64,000 bases of DNA from Hanstruepera flava (GCF_023634025.1 NZ_JALJCW010000001.1:905501-969500); one strand, 5' to 3'. Numbered from the stretch's first letter, positions 43,007 through 53,470 are shown. The notes: generated by a model from the sequence alone, not told the origin. Numbers and translations: made by a program.

Positions 43007-45313
43007 TTATATAGTTACAGAATTATTTGGTGTTATAGTTACCGGATTGTTATTTACTAAAATTTTCAAATCTGTACTTCCGTCTATTTCAAAATGGGTC
43101 TCATTTTGACACACATTAACTTTTATTATTTGATTTCTAAAGTTAATTTTAAAGGAATAGGCATCCCACTGTTTTGGAATCTTAGGCTCAAAAGACAAGG
43201 TATTGTTCTTTACACGCATACCTCCAAACCCTTCAACGATACTCATCCAAGTTCCTGCCATAGAAGTGATATGTAGTCCTTCTTCAACCTCGTGATTATA
43301 ATCGTCTAAATCTAATCTTGAGGTACGCAAATAAAATGTATAGGCCTGGTCCATACGATCCAATTTAGCCGCTTGAATACTATGTACGCAAGGAGACAAC
43401 GAACTTTCATGAACTGTAAAAGGTTCGTAAAAATCGAAATGTGCTTCAAGTTCTTCAATTGAAAAATGATCTTCAAAGAAGTAAAAACCTTGCAGAACAT
43501 CGGCTTGTTTTATATAAGGAGAACGTAAAATACGATCCCAAGACCATTTCTGATTAATTGGACGTTGTGAACTATCTAAATCTGAAACAGTAATTAATTC
43601 TTTATCTAAAAATCCATCCTGCTGAAGGTACACTTTATGCTGGTCGGAATATGGAAAATACATATTATCTGAAACATCATTCCATTCTTTTATTTCTGCT
43701 TTAGATAATTGGGTCTTGTTCATTATTCGCGTATAGTCGGTAGAAAACTCCGATTCTATTTTTTGAATATTTTCAATAGCATACTCAATACACCATTTTG
43801 CAATGTAATTGGTGTACCAATTATTGTTAATGTTATTTTCATATTCATTAGGTCCTGTTACACCTAAAATAACATATTGGTTTTTTTGTTTTGAAAAGTT
43901 AGCACGCTGATACCAAAATCGTGCAATTCCAATCAAGACCTCCAAACCTTTTTCAGGAATATAACTATAGTCGTTTGTATAACGATGATAATTATAAATA
44001 GCATAGGCAATAGCACCATTTCTGTGAATTTCCTCAAAGGTAATTTCCCATTCATTATGACATTCTTCGCCATTCATGGTTACCATTGGGTATAACGCTG
44101 CACCATTTTTAAAACCTAATTTTTTAGCATTTTCAATAGCTTTTTCAAGGTGATTGTATCTATACTCTAACAAAGCCCTAGCTACTTTTTGATCTTTTGT
44201 AGCCATGTAAAATGGTATACAATATGCTTCAGTATCCCAATAGGTACTTCCTCCATATTTTTCTCCAGTAAAACCTTTTGGACCAATATTTAGTCTCGAA
44301 TCTTTTCCTAGGTAGGTTTGGTTTAGTTGAAAAATATTAAACCGGATACCTTGCTGAGCTTTCACGTCGCCTTCAATTGTTATATCGGCTAAATTCCAGA
44401 TATTTTGCCATGCTTCTTTCTGGTTTTCCAATAAGCCTTGAAAACCTAAATCTACAGCCTTACCTAAAACCGATTTTGCGGCTGTAATGAGTTGGTCTTT
44501 ATCATGATTTCTATCCACTGTATAACCACCAAACTTATGGATGCTATATGTTTCCCCTTGTTCAACATCATGCTCATAACTAAATAAAGCGCTATTGGCA
44601 TCTGCTTTTATAAAAGGCTCGATAATTATTAATTTATCATTAATAAAAAGCTTGGACTCCATGAATGTACATGTGTTAAAATGTGTTTTCATGGTCTTAG
44701 CATTGATAAAGGCTTGATGATTTTGATGACTTACTTTAATTGTGTCCCAAAACTTATCTTCCCAATTGGTGTCTTCATTACGAATGTCAGCATTAATATA
44801 TGGCTGAAACATAATTTTGCCATCGCCATTAACCAATGTAACTTGATAATTAATGGCTCCTATTTCATCTAAATCTAGACTTAAAAAACGCTTGGATTCT
44901 ACTTTGGCTATAAGGCCATTTTTTAAAGTAGCAGTAAAACTTCTGGAGAGCCAGCCTTCTTTCATATTTAACTCGCGTCTAAAATCCTGAACTTTTTTAC
45001 AAGTAAATAAATCAAGTTTTTCTCCATTAATAATAACGTTTATGCCAATCCAACTTGGTGCATTCAAAACTTTAGCAAAGTACTCTGGGTATCCGTTTTT
45101 CCACCAACCTACTCGTGTTTTATCAGGATAATAAACACCTGCTATATAACTACCCTGAAAGGTGGCTCCAGAATAATGCTCTTCAAAATTTGCACGTTGT
45201 CCCATGGCTCCGTTACCAATACTAAAAATACTTTCGGAAGCTTTAACATGTTCAGGATTGAAGCCTTCTTCTATTATTGACCACTCGTCTGGTTTTATAT
45301 AATCTAAATTCAT
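43007..45313 (-). CDS. GH65 maltose phosphorylase-like enzyme
   Basis: A 768-residue cytoplasmic protein (no signal). Layout: N-terminal beta-sandwich (about 1-270), linker, alpha/alpha barrel (about 310-690) and small C-terminal sheet. The GH65 signature NGEECHNEWEITFEEIHRNG lies near residues 416-435 and holds the general-acid Glu; TGEKYGGSTYWDTEAYCIPF (about 348-367) is another conserved block. It should split maltose or a related glucobiose with phosphate into glucose and beta-glucose-1-phosphate; the adjacent beta-phosphoglucomutase supports this. Kojibiose or trehalose phosphorylase would look similar. Gap of 52 bp to pgmB, 3 bp to the amylase. Confidence 0.9.
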   Translation of the reverse strand: MNLDYIKPDEWSIIEEGFNPEHVKASESIFSIGNGAMGQRANFEEHYSGATFQGSYIAGVYYPDKTRVGWWKNGYPEYFAKVLNAPSWIGINVIINGEKLDLFTCKKVQDFRRELNMKEGWLSRSFTATLKNGLIAKVESKRFLSLDLDEIGAINYQVTLVNGDGKIMFQPYINADIRNEDTNWEDKFWDTIKVSHQNHQAFINAKTMKTHFNTCTFMESKLFINDKLIIIEPFIKADANSALFSYEHDVEQGETYSIHKFGGYTVDRNHDKDQLITAAKSVLGKAVDLGFQGLLENQKEAWQNIWNLADITIEGDVKAQQGIRFNIFQLNQTYLGKDSRLNIGPKGFTGEKYGGSTYWDTEAYCIPFYMATKDQKVARALLEYRYNHLEKAIENAKKLGFKNGAALYPMVTMNGEECHNEWEITFEEIHRNGAIAYAIYNYHRYTNDYSYIPEKGLEVLIGIARFWYQRANFSKQKNQYVILGVTGPNEYENNINNNWYTNYIAKWCIEYAIENIQKIESEFSTDYTRIMNKTQLSKAEIKEWNDVSDNMYFPYSDQHKVYLQQDGFLDKELITVSDLDSSQRPINQKWSWDRILRSPYIKQADVLQGFYFFEDHFSIEELEAHFDFYEPFTVHESSLSPCVHSIQAAKLDRMDQAYTFYLRTSRLDLDDYNHEVEEGLHITSMAGTWMSIVEGFGGMRVKNNTLSFEPKIPKQWDAYSFKINFRNQIIKVNVCQNETHFEIDGSTDLKILVNNNPVTITPNNSVTI

Positions 45314-45365
45314 TCTATTTTTTTATAAGAAGGTTTCTATTTAATAATCTAAAACCTCTAATATT

Positions 45366-46022
45366 TTACTTCTTTATTAATTCAATAAGGAAACTATTTT
45401 CCATTTCTGTGAAATTCTTAAAAACATAATCTGCTTCATAAAGAATTTCTTGTTCACCTATTCCAATACTTACCATATTAGCAGCATTGGCTGCTTGAAC
45501 TCCGGCAACAGAATCTTCAAAAACAATACAATCCTCTTGCGCTATTCCTAATGCCTTTGCTGCCTTTAGAAAAACTTCTGGATTTGGTTTGCCTTTTTCA
45601 ACGTCATTGCCATCCACAATGGCATTAAAATCTGATATCAAGTTTACTTTTTTCAATATGGTTCTAGCATTTTTACTTGCAGAACCTAATGCTATTCCCT
45701 GTTCATTTTGAATCAAATATTCTAAAACCCTGTTAACATCTGGAAGTATTTCTTCTTTATTCATTTTGTTGATGTAAGTCAAATAATCATCATTTTTGAT
45801 GGCCATTAATTTCATGAAGTCATCTTCAGAAATGGTTTTATTGCCCCATTCCAATATTTTCTCCAATGATTTAATTCGGCTAACCCCTTTTAGTTGCTCG
45901 TTTTCTTTTTCAGTAAAACTCACACCAATACTTTCGGCAAGTTTTCGCCATGCTAAATAGTGATACTTTGCCGTATCAACAATAACACCATCTAAATCGA
46001 ATATGAATCCTTTTTTATTCAT
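45366..46022 (-). CDS. pgmB: Beta-phosphoglucomutase
   Basis: A 218-residue HAD-superfamily enzyme converting beta-glucose-1-phosphate to glucose-6-phosphate. HAD motif I reads FDLDGVIVDTAKYHYLAWRK (about 8-27) with the two catalytic Asp residues; motif II GSASKNARTIL (about 114-124); motif III/IV GKPNPEVFLKAA (about 145-156) and FEDSVAGVQAA (about 169-179). It starts 3 bp after the MFS gene stop. Works directly with the GH65 product. Confidence 0.93.
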   Translation of the reverse strand: MNKKGFIFDLDGVIVDTAKYHYLAWRKLAESIGVSFTEKENEQLKGVSRIKSLEKILEWGNKTISEDDFMKLMAIKNDDYLTYINKMNKEEILPDVNRVLEYLIQNEQGIALGSASKNARTILKKVNLISDFNAIVDGNDVEKGKPNPEVFLKAAKALGIAQEDCIVFEDSVAGVQAANAANMVSIGIGEQEILYEADYVFKNFTEMENSFLIELIKK

Positions 46023-46025
46023 TCT

Positions 46026-47399
46026 TTATAGTTCTTCTACTTGATAGGTTATAGCATTTTTATTTGTAATTAAAAGATTGCAAAGGCCTGCAATCATCAA
46101 ACTAATTCCTGCAACAGTCATGGCGTTAATAGCTTCGTCTCCCAGTAATCCTGACACGTAGTTAATTCCACCAAGAGCTGCTATAATTTGAGGAATTACT
46201 ATAAACATGTTGAAAATTCCCATAATAACTCCCATTTTCTTGGGATCTACCGCACTAGAGAGCATAGCATATGGCATAGATAGAATACTTCCCCAAGCAA
46301 AACCAATTAACACAAAACAGTATTTTAAATTTTCTGGTGAGGTATAATTCATTAACAGAAAACCAAGACCTCCTAACATTAGCGAAAACATGTGTACGAG
46401 TTTCCTGTTGATCCTCCTTTTTGAAGTATAAAAGGTTAGCAATAATGCAAACGCCATAGAAGACAAACCGTATACTCCCATAGCAGAACCTACAGCATTT
46501 GAAGATTCTTGAAATGCTGTATTAGCAACATTAAATGCTTCTAGTTGCTCTGGTAAAGCCATATCGTAAGCCGACTCTATTGGTGCCGGTGTATTAAAAA
46601 CATGTTCGGTTAAAGCCGGATTGGCCAAACTCCACATAGTAAAAAAAGCAAACCAGGAAAAAAATTGAATAACCCCTAGTTTTTTCATGGTTAAAGGCAT
46701 ACTGCCAATATTGTTGAGTATATCTGGAATAAATTGATTTTTCTTTGCTTTTTCGCGTTCAAATTCTTCCATATCTTCTGGTGGATATTCAGTAGTTGTA
46801 AAAATGGTGTAAAGAATACTAACCAAAAACACAAATCCACCAATAGCGAAAGCTACTTTCACCGACATAGGAACAACACCAGATTCTGCTGAATTACTAA
46901 CACCCAACTGTGAAACCATCCACGGTAAATTACTAGCCACCCATGTTCCAATTCCAATAATCAAAGTTTGCACCACAAATCCATAAGATCTTTGAGACTG
47001 CGGTAACTTGTCTGCAACCAAAGCCCTAAAAGGTTCCATAGAAATATTAATAGAAGCATCCAGAATCCATAAAAATCCAGCTGCCACCCATAATACAGGG
47101 GAATGTGGTACGAAAAACAAAGCCAACGAACTTAATATGGCACCAATTAAAAAATAAGGCCTGCGACGACCTAATTTAGGGTGCCAAGTTCTATCGCTTA
47201 AATAGCCAATAATAGGCTGGACAAGCAAACCTGTTAATGGTGCTGCAATCCACAAAAGCGGAATGGCATCTTTTTCTGCTCCAAGAGTTTGAAAAATTCG
47301 AGACATAAAGCCTCCTTGTAAGGCAAAACCAAATTGAATTCCAAGAAAACCGAAACTCATGTTCCAAATTTCCCAAAAGCCAAGGGTGCGCTTTTTCAT
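46026..47399 (-). CDS. MFS sugar transporter (maltose/disaccharide type)
   Basis: A 457-residue inner-membrane protein with 12 predicted spans. Between spans 2 and 3 it carries GYLSDRTWHPKLGRRRPYFL (about 65-84), the GxxxDR-K/R-GRRRP signature of the sucrose/maltose (SLC45, GPH-like) branch; ISMEPFRALVADKLPQSQR (about 119-137) is also typical. It likely imports maltose or maltodextrins across the inner membrane for GH65. A short inverted repeat (47401-47407 with 47418-47424) lies just before the start codon. Located between lacI and pgmB. Confidence 0.88.
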   Translation of the reverse strand: MKKRTLGFWEIWNMSFGFLGIQFGFALQGGFMSRIFQTLGAEKDAIPLLWIAAPLTGLLVQPIIGYLSDRTWHPKLGRRRPYFLIGAILSSLALFFVPHSPVLWVAAGFLWILDASINISMEPFRALVADKLPQSQRSYGFVVQTLIIGIGTWVASNLPWMVSQLGVSNSAESGVVPMSVKVAFAIGGFVFLVSILYTIFTTTEYPPEDMEEFEREKAKKNQFIPDILNNIGSMPLTMKKLGVIQFFSWFAFFTMWSLANPALTEHVFNTPAPIESAYDMALPEQLEAFNVANTAFQESSNAVGSAMGVYGLSSMAFALLLTFYTSKRRINRKLVHMFSLMLGGLGFLLMNYTSPENLKYCFVLIGFAWGSILSMPYAMLSSAVDPKKMGVIMGIFNMFIVIPQIIAALGGINYVSGLLGDEAINAMTVAGISLMIAGLCNLLITNKNAITYQVEEL

Positions 47400-47530
47400 A
47401 ATAGTATAATTAAGTTAATACTATTTTGACAAGCTATTTTACTTATCAAAACTTAAGGTGAGAAGTGAAAATATAAGTTTTGATTCGGGTGTAAATATAT
47501 AAAAGTTTTTAAAATTTGCTGTGTTAATTT

Positions 47531-48571
47531 TTATTTTGTTGATTCACGCTCAACCAATTCGGTTTCAATAACAATCGTTTGAAATTGCTCTTCTTCATCT
47601 TCATGTTCCAGCTTATGGATTAACAATTCTGCTGCTTTTTCTCCTATTTTTTGACCATGTTGGCTAACAGTAGTAAGGCTTGGCGTTGCATGTTTAGACA
47701 ATACGCCATCTGTAAAACCTATAACTTGGATATCGTTAGGTATATGCTTGCCAAATTTTCTTGCCACCTTCATCGCGGTAATAGCATACAATTCATTTAC
47801 GGCAAAAACACCGTCTAATTTTTTATTACTTTTAAAAAGGTGTTCAATTTCACGCTCTAAAATATCGAGGTAATCTTCAGAAACAAGTTTATCATCCACT
47901 TTTAAAATTAAGCTAGCTTCAGGATGTATTTTATTTTCATCTAAAGCCTCTAAATATCCTTGAGTTCTCAATTTACCTACGCTAACATAGTCTTTTGTAG
48001 TTATTATGGCTATTTTTTTACAGCCATTTTCAACAAGCTTGTTTACCGCTTTTTTTGACCCTTGTACGTCATCAACAATAACTTTATCACATTTTATATC
48101 ATTAATTACCCGATCAAACATAACAATTGGCATACCTTGACTTATGGTTTCATTAAAATGATGGTAGTCCTGTTGCAGTAATGTTTCTTTAGAAATTGAT
48201 AAAATAAATCCATCTATACTGCCATTAGCAAGCATTTCCATATTAATAACTTCCTTATCAAAAGATTCGTTAGACAACCCAACAATAACATTATAGCCCT
48301 GTTTGTTTGCAACCAGTTCAATGCCTCTAATTACTTTAGAGAAAAAATGATGCACAATTTCAGGAATAATAATACCAATGGTTTTGGTTTTCCTGTTCTT
48401 TAAGCTTAAGGCAATATTATTTGGCCTGTAGTTATACAATTTAGCAAAGGCCTGAACTTTTTCTCTTGTGTCTTCACTAATTTCTTTGCTATTTCTCAAG
48501 GCTTTTGACACGGTAGAAATGGAAACATCCAACTCTTTGGAAATTTGTTTTAAAGTAACTTTACGCTTCAT
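47531..48571 (-). CDS. LacI-family transcriptional regulator of the starch/maltose locus
   Basis: A 346-residue regulator: N-terminal LacI helix-turn-helix (VTLKQISKELDVSISTVSKAL, the first 20 residues of the fold at about 5-25), hinge, and periplasmic-binding-type effector domain (about 60-340) with KTIGIIIPEIVHHFFSKVIR and DGVFAVNELYAITAMKVARK. A longer frame starts at 48628, but the ATG at 48571 gives the usual MKRKVTLKQIS start, so it is chosen. It probably senses maltose or a derivative and controls both arms of the locus through the 16-bp palindrome at 48680-48695. A 131-bp space separates it from the MFS gene. Confidence 0.92.
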   Translation of the reverse strand: MKRKVTLKQISKELDVSISTVSKALRNSKEISEDTREKVQAFAKLYNYRPNNIALSLKNRKTKTIGIIIPEIVHHFFSKVIRGIELVANKQGYNVIVGLSNESFDKEVINMEMLANGSIDGFILSISKETLLQQDYHHFNETISQGMPIVMFDRVINDIKCDKVIVDDVQGSKKAVNKLVENGCKKIAIITTKDYVSVGKLRTQGYLEALDENKIHPEASLILKVDDKLVSEDYLDILEREIEHLFKSNKKLDGVFAVNELYAITAMKVARKFGKHIPNDIQVIGFTDGVLSKHATPSLTTVSQHGQKIGEKAAELLIHKLEHEDEEEQFQTIVIETELVERESTK

Positions 48572-48679
48572 TTTTATTTTAAAAAGATCTTTTGTATAAA
48601 GGTAGTATATATTGCCAAAAAATTTCATATTTCAAGGTTTTTCTTACTAAAAACACAAAACCGTTAAAAAGTTGTTAAC

Positions 48680-48695
48680 ACGAAAACGTTTTCGT
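48680..48695. promoter_or_regulatory. Perfect palindromic LacI-type operator
   Basis: ACGAAAACGTTTTCGT is a perfect 16-bp palindrome with the central CG step typical of LacI/GalR-family operators. It sits in the 233-bp divergent space between the regulator and SusC, 25 bp upstream of the probable susC -33 box. No second copy was noticed elsewhere in the locus by eye. Confidence 0.75.
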
Positions 48696-48720
48696 TGCGA
48701 ATACAGCAATTTTAAAGCCT

Positions 48721-48748
48721 TTGTTTACCTAAATTTTACATAGATTTA
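48721..48748 (+). promoter_or_regulatory. Probable promoter of the SusC operon
   Basis: TTG at 48721-48723, 17 nt, TAGATTTA at 48741-48748 matches the consensus TTG-N17-23-TAnnTTTG in all but the last base. It starts transcription about 50 bp before the SusC start codon and lies downstream of the operator. Confidence 0.5.
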
Positions 48749-48804
48749 ACATCGAGAAGTGGAAATATGACCAACAAATTTTAAGACTAATTCAAAAGTA
48801 TTTT

Positions 48805-51800
48805 ATGAAAACAACTTTTAATAGCGTATTGTTTATGCTACTAATTTTACCAACGTTTATGTTTGGTCAAAATACAGTAACAGGAACAGTAACTGAACAA
48901 TCTTCTTCCTTGCCGCTTCCTGGAGTAAATGTTTTAATTAAAGGCACAACTACAGGTACAGCTACAGATTTTGATGGTAATTATCAAATTGAAGTCGGCA
49001 ATGGAGATGTATTAGTATTCTCCTATATAGGATATGTTACTAAAGAAATAACTTATAATGGAGAGACCAACTTAAATGTATCGCTTGATGAAGACGCTGC
49101 CCAATTGGATGAGGTTGTCGTTATTGGTTACGGTACCGTAAAAAAAGAAGATGCTACAGGTTCTGTCTCTTTAGTTACCGATGATGATTTTAACAAGGGA
49201 AATATTGTATCTACTGACCAATTAATCAATGGTAAGGTTGCTGGTGTAAGAATTACTAATGCTGGTGGACAACCAGACTCTGCCCCTAATATTAGAATTA
49301 GAGGTGGATCTTCCTTAAGTGGGAATAACGACCCTTTAATTGTAATTGATGGTGTGCCATTATCAAATATTAATCCAGCTGGTGTTAGCAACCCTTTATC
49401 TCTAGTAAATCCTAATGATGTCGAGAGCTTTTCTATTTTAAAAGACGCTTCAGCTACGGCAATTTATGGTTCTCGAGCTTCTAATGGTGTAATAATAATT
49501 ACCACCAAAAAAGGTACTTCTGGTGAGCCTCAATTTAATTTCTCAACAGACATTTCGGTTAATGGAGCTGGCGAAGGACTGGACATGATGGATAGCGATA
49601 CTTATGTTAGGTTTATCCAAGAATATCATCCAGATTTAATAGATAAATTAGGGGTTCCTGTTGGTTCAGTACAAACTAATGAGCCTATATCTCAAATAAT
49701 CGATACACCAAATGGTCCACGAGCTATTTATGATACCGATTGGAGAGACAATGTTTTAAGGACTGCTTTTACTTCTAATACTAATTTTAACGCTAGAGCA
49801 AACCTATTTGGAAAATTACCTTTTAGAGGTTCAATTGGATATACTAATGCTGAAGGTATTGTTAAAACCGATGATTATGAGCGTGTGACTGCTGCTATTA
49901 ATTTATCTCCAAAATTTTTGGATGACGATTTAAAAGTAACATTAAATGCAAAAGCTACTTATGCTGATAAAAATTCAGTAGACGCAGGAGGCGCTTTAGG
50001 TGGGTCTTTGACATTTGACCCTACAAAACCCGTTTATAATAATGCGCCTGACAATCGCTTTGGAGGTTATTATTTTAATACAAATGTTGATGGAAATCGT
50101 TTAATACTTGATGGACAATGGAACCCATTGGCATTGTTAGAACAACGTGAGCGACCAGAACGCACCACACGTTTTCTTGGAAACCTAGAATTGGATTATT
50201 CTTTTGACTTCCTTCCTGGATTGCGAGCAGTTGTTAATTTAGGTTTAGATGCTTCAAAATCAACCATCAAAGAACGTTACTATGATAATGCGGCAGCAAC
50301 CTATAGATTTGACAGTGCAAATTCTGATATCAATACTAATTTTGTATTTAACCCTGGCATTCACTATCAAGAGCATCAGCATATTACGAATACAACTATG
50401 GATGCTTTCTTGCAGTACGCAAAGTCTTTTGATGATAAATTTGTAAGCAAGTTTGATGTACAGGTAGGCTATTCTTATCAGAATTTTAAAAATGATGGGA
50501 ATAAAGACCTTTACGATTATGACAACGACACAGGTATACGATTTGAAACACTTAACGAAAGTAACCCGAACAACAGATATTACAATGTATTAAACTTGCA
50601 ATCGTTTTTCGGGAGAGCAAATGTTGACCTTTTAGATAAATATCTTTTCACTTTTTCTTTAAGAGCAGATGCCTCTTCTCTATTTGTTGCGGACGACGTT
50701 TGGGATCCAAATGCTTGGGGCTTTTTTCCTGCAGCAGCGGTTGCCTGGAAAGTGACTAGTGAAGAATTCATGCAAAATGTGAATTTCATAAATGATTTAA
50801 AAGTTAGAGTTGGCTGGGGTAAAACGGGTCAGAATGACATCTCTCAAATTGTAGGCTATTATCCTACTACACCTTTATTTACTGCTGGTGGAAACAATAG
50901 CCAGTACTTACCTGGTGCAGGATTATATTCAGCACTTCCTTACAACCCAGATTTAACGTGGGAAAAAACCACTACCTACAATTTAGGTATTGATTTTAGT
51001 TTCTTTAACCATAATTTTGTTTCTGGTTCTTTTGATATATACAAAAAAGAAACTAAAGATTTACTAGCTCGTGTAAATGTTCCGCCTGGTCAAGGGTTTT
51101 CAGATACATTCATTGAAAATATTGGAGAAATAGAAGGTAAAGGATTTGAATTAAATTTAAATATAAATCCTGTTGAAACTGATAATTTATCAGTAAATTT
51201 ATATGGTAATGTAGGCTATGTTTATAATGAAATTACTGACATTGGTGGTCAAGCAGATATAAACAGAAATGGAAGCTTAAGAGGTACAGGTACTTTCTTA
51301 TTAAATGATGTTGTTGGGCAACAAGCACAAAGTGCATATGTCTTTAAGCAGGTTTATGATAGTAATGGTAATGTAATTCCTGGAGCTTTTGCAGATCTCA
51401 ATGGAGATAATGTAATCAACAATGATGATAGGTATCATGTTCAAATTGCGCCAAATTGGACTTACGGTTTTGGACTGAACTTCACTTACAAAAAATGGGA
51501 TTTCTCTTCAGGATTCATTGGTCAAATAGGTGGTAACATATATAACTTTAACAAAATGAATTATGGTTTTACCGAAGCCGTTGTACCTGCCAATAACAAT
51601 AGTATTACCAATGCACTTAATTTTTATAACGGTGCCGCTGATCCAGCATTTGAAAATGTTAACGGAAACATTCAATTTTCTGATTACTTTTTAGAAGATG
51701 CCACATTCTTAAGATGTAATAATATTGTTTTAGGCTACACCTTTGATAACATGATTAAAAATGGAAATATAAGAATGTATGGAGCCGTATCCAATCCTTT

Positions 51801-51909
51801 TGTAATTACAGATTACTCTGGAATGGACCCACAAAACTTTGGTGGTATTGATCGCGATTTCTATCCAAGACCAACGACGTTTACACTGGGTGTTAATTTT
51901 GATTTTTAA
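48805..51909 (+). CDS. SusC/RagA-family TonB-linked outer membrane transporter
   Basis: A 1034-residue outer-membrane protein. Signal peptide ending LPTFMFGQ (about 22), CarboxypepD_reg-like domain (about 23-100: TVTGTVTEQSSSLPLPGVNV), TonB-box-like stretch DEVVVIGYGTVKKEDATG, plug domain with GSRASNGVIIITTKKG (about 221-236, the SusC signature), and a 22-strand barrel ending in FTLGVNFDF. It forms the uptake channel for maltodextrins together with the adjacent SusD lipoprotein. First gene of the plus-strand operon; 10 bp before susD. Confidence 0.95.
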   Translation: MKTTFNSVLFMLLILPTFMFGQNTVTGTVTEQSSSLPLPGVNVLIKGTTTGTATDFDGNYQIEVGNGDVLVFSYIGYVTKEITYNGETNLNVSLDEDAAQLDEVVVIGYGTVKKEDATGSVSLVTDDDFNKGNIVSTDQLINGKVAGVRITNAGGQPDSAPNIRIRGGSSLSGNNDPLIVIDGVPLSNINPAGVSNPLSLVNPNDVESFSILKDASATAIYGSRASNGVIIITTKKGTSGEPQFNFSTDISVNGAGEGLDMMDSDTYVRFIQEYHPDLIDKLGVPVGSVQTNEPISQIIDTPNGPRAIYDTDWRDNVLRTAFTSNTNFNARANLFGKLPFRGSIGYTNAEGIVKTDDYERVTAAINLSPKFLDDDLKVTLNAKATYADKNSVDAGGALGGSLTFDPTKPVYNNAPDNRFGGYYFNTNVDGNRLILDGQWNPLALLEQRERPERTTRFLGNLELDYSFDFLPGLRAVVNLGLDASKSTIKERYYDNAAATYRFDSANSDINTNFVFNPGIHYQEHQHITNTTMDAFLQYAKSFDDKFVSKFDVQVGYSYQNFKNDGNKDLYDYDNDTGIRFETLNESNPNNRYYNVLNLQSFFGRANVDLLDKYLFTFSLRADASSLFVADDVWDPNAWGFFPAAAVAWKVTSEEFMQNVNFINDLKVRVGWGKTGQNDISQIVGYYPTTPLFTAGGNNSQYLPGAGLYSALPYNPDLTWEKTTTYNLGIDFSFFNHNFVSGSFDIYKKETKDLLARVNVPPGQGFSDTFIENIGEIEGKGFELNLNINPVETDNLSVNLYGNVGYVYNEITDIGGQADINRNGSLRGTGTFLLNDVVGQQAQSAYVFKQVYDSNGNVIPGAFADLNGDNVINNDDRYHVQIAPNWTYGFGLNFTYKKWDFSSGFIGQIGGNIYNFNKMNYGFTEAVVPANNNSITNALNFYNGAADPAFENVNGNIQFSDYFLEDATFLRCNNIVLGYTFDNMIKNGNIRMYGAVSNPFVITDYSGMDPQNFGGIDRDFYPRPTTFTLGVNFDF

Positions 51910-51919
51910 AAAATAAACT

Positions 51920-53461
51920 ATGAGAAAAATAATATTTATAACAGGAATTTTAGTGCTGACACTGATGTCATGTACTGCTGATTTAGATACCGAACCTAAA
52001 GTTGAGTTATCTCTTGAAGAAATATTAGCAGAAGACCCTAATGCCATTGAAGGTATTGTGTCTAGGCTATATGCTTCATTTGCGCTTTCAGGACCTAATG
52101 GGCCAGGAAGTTCAGACATTAGTGATGACGCAGGTGAATCACCTTTTTTAAGGGGTATTATAAACCTTCAAGATTTTACTGCAGACGGTATGAAAAACAG
52201 ATGGGGTGATGATGGTCTAGATCAATTAACGACAGCTTCAAATTGGGATGCTAACAATAAGTTTTTTAGATATTTATACAATAGAGCCTATTACACCATT
52301 CCACAATGTAATAATCTAATAAGCATTCTAAACACTTCCAGTGATATTCCAGATGCCGGCGAGGCATTATCTGAAGCACGTTTTTTACGCTCACTAGCCT
52401 ATTTTTATTTAATTGATGTTTTTGGAAAAGGTGTATTAGTGACTGAAGATAACCTTAATCAAACCGAACCGCTTCCTGAAGCCTCAAGAAGAGAACTTTT
52501 TGATTTTGTTGAATCAGAATTATTAGAAATTCAACCTAACATGTCTCCAAACAATGGTTATGGGCGTGCCAACAAGTATGTTGCAGCTATGTTATTGGCT
52601 AAATTATATATGAATGCAGAAGTTTATATTGGTGAAAACAGATATAGTGAGGCACTAACCTATATTAGTATCGTGTTAGACGAAGGTGGCTATCAATTAG
52701 CCGATAATTTTTTAGAGAATTTTTCAGCTGATAACGATATATCACCTGAAATAATCTTTCCGTTAATAGCTGATGCTGTTAACAGTCAGAGTTTTGGAAA
52801 CACTACCTATATTGTAAATGGTAGTTTAAGTTCAGATACCATGACACTTTCAGATTATGGTGCTGCTGAAGGATGGCAAGGCCATCGTGCTACAGAGGCG
52901 TGGTATGGTCTATTTGGAGATTTAGGCACTTCAACCGACGATCGTGCTGCTCTATTTTGGACATCAGGCCATAATTATATTATGACCGATTATAAAGAAT
53001 GGACTGATGGGTATCCTTCCATCAAATTTAGAAACACAGAATACAATAGTAATTCAAATACAACAACAGCTTTTTCAAGTACAGATTTTCCTTTGTACAG
53101 ATTAGCCGATGCTTATTTAATGTATGCTGAATGTGCTCTTCGTGGTGCTGCTGGTGGAGACATGTCTAGAGCTCTTAATTTAGTTAATGAGGTAAGAGAA
53201 CGATCATCGGCATCCACTATAACTATGAATGAACTGACTCTAGATTTTATTATCGACGAAAGAGCTCGTGAATTAAACCTTGAAGGACACAGAAGAACTG
53301 ATTTAATCCGCTTTGGAATGTTTACTGGCAGTAGTTACTTATGGCCATGGAAAGGCAATGTGCTTAATGGAGCATCAATTCCTGCTCATTATAATGTTTT
53401 TCCTATTCCAGAACAAGCATTAAGTGCTAATCCTAATCTTGAGCAAAATATAGGGTACTAA
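51920..53461 (+). CDS. SusD/RagB-family glycan-binding lipoprotein
   Basis: A 513-residue surface lipoprotein (lipobox LTLMSC, Cys about 18). It is helical with TPR-like repeats; SEARFLRSLAYFYLIDVFGK (about 149-168) and the C-terminal IIDERARELNLEGHRRTDLI (about 437-456) are SusD/RagB signatures. It forms the lid of the SusC channel and binds the oligosaccharide. It follows susC by 10 bp and precedes the SusE-like gene by 9 bp. Confidence 0.95.
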   Translation: MRKIIFITGILVLTLMSCTADLDTEPKVELSLEEILAEDPNAIEGIVSRLYASFALSGPNGPGSSDISDDAGESPFLRGIINLQDFTADGMKNRWGDDGLDQLTTASNWDANNKFFRYLYNRAYYTIPQCNNLISILNTSSDIPDAGEALSEARFLRSLAYFYLIDVFGKGVLVTEDNLNQTEPLPEASRRELFDFVESELLEIQPNMSPNNGYGRANKYVAAMLLAKLYMNAEVYIGENRYSEALTYISIVLDEGGYQLADNFLENFSADNDISPEIIFPLIADAVNSQSFGNTTYIVNGSLSSDTMTLSDYGAAEGWQGHRATEAWYGLFGDLGTSTDDRAALFWTSGHNYIMTDYKEWTDGYPSIKFRNTEYNSNSNTTTAFSSTDFPLYRLADAYLMYAECALRGAAGGDMSRALNLVNEVRERSSASTITMNELTLDFIIDERARELNLEGHRRTDLIRFGMFTGSSYLWPWKGNVLNGASIPAHYNVFPIPEQALSANPNLEQNIGY

Positions 53462-53470
53462 TTTTAAAAA

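Noticed and set aside
47401-47424. Inverted repeat ATAGTAT/ATACTAT before the MFS gene as a second LacI operator
   Set aside because: It shares no bases with the 16-bp CG-centred palindrome and has a 10-nt spacer; it is at most a weak leader hairpin.
51730-52119. Minus-strand frame crossing the SusC/SusD junction
   Set aside because: It runs antisense to two clear genes, lacks any known motif, and has the look of a shadow frame.
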